Source: Flaccisagitta enflata
Lineage: Eukaryota; Chaetognatha; Sagittoidea; Aphragmophora
DNA: 64,000 nucleotides
Assembly: GCA_965153355.1 (NCBI GenBank)
Contig: OZ231126.1
Coordinates: 95,170,001-95,234,000 of the forward strand
Direction of reading: 5' to 3'
In this document: one piece after another, positions 61,863 through 64,000 of the stretch
How positions within the stretch are numbered: position 1 is the first letter of the stretch
How the letters are laid out: each line of letters opens with the position of its first letter
Notes under the pieces: generated by a model
Told to the model about the DNA's origin: nothing
Seen by the model: the letters and a program-made list of their open reading frames with translations, nothing else
Database searches by the model: none
Program-made: the position numbers and the translations under genes

Positions 61863-62463
61863 TACAGTGGGGTTCGTGGAATAAGAGCCTAAACTGGAGG
61901 AAGGTATTTAAGTGTCTTAATTTCATTTGACAAACTTGATATTTGAAATATAAATTGTTCACTTGATGCTTTTGTCCCTGAGTTTTTTGGTTGCTATGGA
62001 AACTAAAATTATTTTTTCAAATATTTATAACAACTGAAATATCAATATTTTGAGAAACATTATCAGGGAACATTGCTCAAAATTTGCTATAACTTTCCCA
62101 CAGTATGTTCTGTAAGAATATTGCTCGCTTGGCGGTTGCTAAGGGGCATCACACCTAGCAACCACTAAATGATGCTCCCTAGCAACGGCTAAACAAGCAA
62201 TATTCTTACAGGACATATTGTGCGAAAGTTGTAGCAAATCTAATTTTGAGTAATGTTCCCTGATAATATTAATCAAAATATTGATATTCTAGTTGTTATG
62301 AATGTTCAAAAAAATAATTTTGGTTTCCATAGCAACCGAAAAACTCAGGGACAAAAGCATCAAGTGAACAATTTATATTTCAAATATCAAGTTTCTCAAA
62401 TGAAATTAAAACACTTAAAAACCTTCCTCCAGTTTAGGCTGTTATTCCTCGAACCCCACTGTA
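61863..62463. repeat. Tc1/mariner-type foldback element
   Basis: TACAGTGGGGTTCG and CGAACCCCACTGTA at the ends, with the two arms complementary over nearly 290 bp each (for example TGCTTTTGTCCCTGAG / CTCAGGGACAAAAGCA). TA at both ends fits a TA target duplication and CAGT-type termini. No transposase. Confidence 0.9.
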
Positions 62464-64000
62464 GATCAAGTAAAAAACGTAAAATAACGTCAGAATCTAT
62501 AGATTGAAAGGAATAAAAATCGTTTTGACCATAATATAGACAAAATGCTTCTACTTAGAAAAAAAAGATTTGATTGCCTGCTCTGAAGTTGACCTTTTAG
62601 TTCCTGGACTTTAACTCTGAGTGACCAAGTATTTTAAAGCACAGTAAGTGTGTTTGTGTCTGTGGAGATCATACAATACAAACAAGCTACCACTAAATAA
62701 ACGTAAAGAAAACGCCGTGAGAATTCAATTCTGCGTCTATTAAGACCAAGAACATCCATATTGGTTGCGTATAGAGCCCGGAAGCACAGTCAACACTTCA
62801 GGGGGCGAGTTTTTTTAAAATTGATTTCCGCTCAATGTCGTATTAAGTAAAATGGAAAGTTCGCTACCCAGGTGAGGCCTTGGGGGGAAGGAAAAAAGCC
62901 ACAAACGCATTGGATTTTAACTGTGACCTAAGGATCCATTACACTAACTATGGCAAAAAAAAAAGACAAAATTTGCAGAGTATAAAACTTATAAAAACTA
63001 TACTTGATGTTGAAAAATTTAACTGAAGCTAGCTATGTTTGATTTATGATCTACTACCTAGAGCATAAGACAGCGTGCCCACGAAGCCAACATTTAGGGT
63101 ATCAAAACGGGTCAAAATAGAAAATATACATGAGTAGAAATAGAAAAACAAGTGAATAAAAGTGATTAAGATAAGACATGCATGATATTTGAAAGCAAAA
63201 TTTGCATCCCTTTAGCAAGAGACTCAGATTTAGCTTAAATTACTGAGGAAGATTTACTGAAGATTTCTACAAATTTCTTTTTTTGTCAGTGACAAGGGGT
63301 TGGTCAAAATTATAAGTTTGCATAGAAAATGAAAAAATAAAAAAACAAAGAACATAGTTCTCTTCCCAAATCGTTTTTAGAGAGAACTATGTCTTTGAAA
63401 ATGCAAAATTCTTTTGGGTGTGGCTTTCTTATAATTTCGACCTGAGAAAATAGAAAAAAATGTCAACAGAATTTCACTAAAAATCTTCATTTTTTTTTGC
63501 CATTTTCCGTGAGAATTGTTTATCAAAAGGCGATATAAAGCGTAAAAAATGGAACAGACGTACATATCTAGTGTATCCAGTGGCAACTTGAGCAATGATA
63601 ACATTTGTAGATAGATAATTAGTCCATTATTGATGCAAAAGTGGGGTGAAGCGCTTCATTTTTCCCTGGCAGATTTCACGTCATAAGTCTTCGTCCACCT
63701 ATAAACATGGATAACCTTACATTAGTTAAAGAAAAATGTAAAAAATTGGTGAGATCTAAAAACTGCTTCCAAAAATATTTTATATGAGTCCAATCTCATG
63801 TTGGTAGCTCAAAGCATTTAGTAATGAGAGCAATTTGAAGTTGGCTTGTCATCTTGAAAATTTGGTAAATGAATTGTAATTCTTTTTATGTCATCCATTT
63901 CGCCATACACTTGCTTGTCTAGACATGAAAAAAATTGAATGAAAACACTGGTGGCTGAAAAATGTTCAGGGGCTACTAGCGCAATTGACCAAGACCTATT
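62464..64000. other. No gene seen
   Basis: AT-rich sequence to the window end. A short inverted pair (AGAACATAGTTCTCTTCCCA / GAGAGAACTATGTCTTTG) at about 63350-63395. No domain or repeat family was identified by eye. Confidence 0.5.

Overview
This is animal nuclear DNA. Evidence: GT-AG introns, homeodomain coding sequence, a Brinker/Pogo-type DNA-binding exon, long microsatellites and many foldback (MITE-like) elements. The lineage cannot be named from the sequence alone. No rRNA, tRNA, CRISPR or prokaryotic feature was seen.

One gene on the + strand appears to fill 6308-58090. Its 5' part has six constitutive-looking exons (6308-6352, 7802-7998, 8564-8636, 8865-9033, 9380-9517, 9920-10101). 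They join without a frame break into a 268-residue common region: a GAF-like N-terminal segment, then a low-complexity Gln/Met, Gly/Arg and acidic stretch. The last of them ends in codon phase 0 at an AAG|gtaggt donor.

Downstream come 62 separate units (13506-58090). 57 encode one homeodomain each (named HD1-HD57 here), four encode a related alpha-helical domain I cannot assign (ND1-ND4), and one encodes a Brinker/Pogo-like HTH. Every unit has a plausible 3' splice acceptor. Every unit except the frameshifted HD2 then reads open in phase 0 to its own stop codon, usually just after the DNA-binding domain. I saw no consistent 5' donor at the unit ends. The natural reading is a lola / mod(mdg4)-like locus: one shared N-terminus spliced to one of about 60 alternative 3'-terminal exons, each bringing a different DNA reader. 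In lola and mod(mdg4) those readers are zinc-finger-type; here they are homeodomains.

The homeodomains share an upstream (D/E)-(I/L)-L-A-x-F-G-I-R motif and the W48-F49-x-x-x-R53 frame, but differ at DNA-contact positions 47, 50, 51 and 54. Position 51, almost always Asn elsewhere, is N in 22 units, D in 11, H in 8, W in 6, K in 5, A and Y in 2 each, and Q in 1. These occur in blocks along the array. The 5' part (HD1-HD26) is very compact, with 20-110 bp between most units. Spacing grows 3'-ward and is filled with repeats.

The rest is repetitive: 1-6300 and 58100-64000 hold no recognisable gene. Repeats include foldback elements with clear target duplications, hairpin-ended GTCC-rich elements, elements with minisatellite cores, and CT/CA microsatellites.
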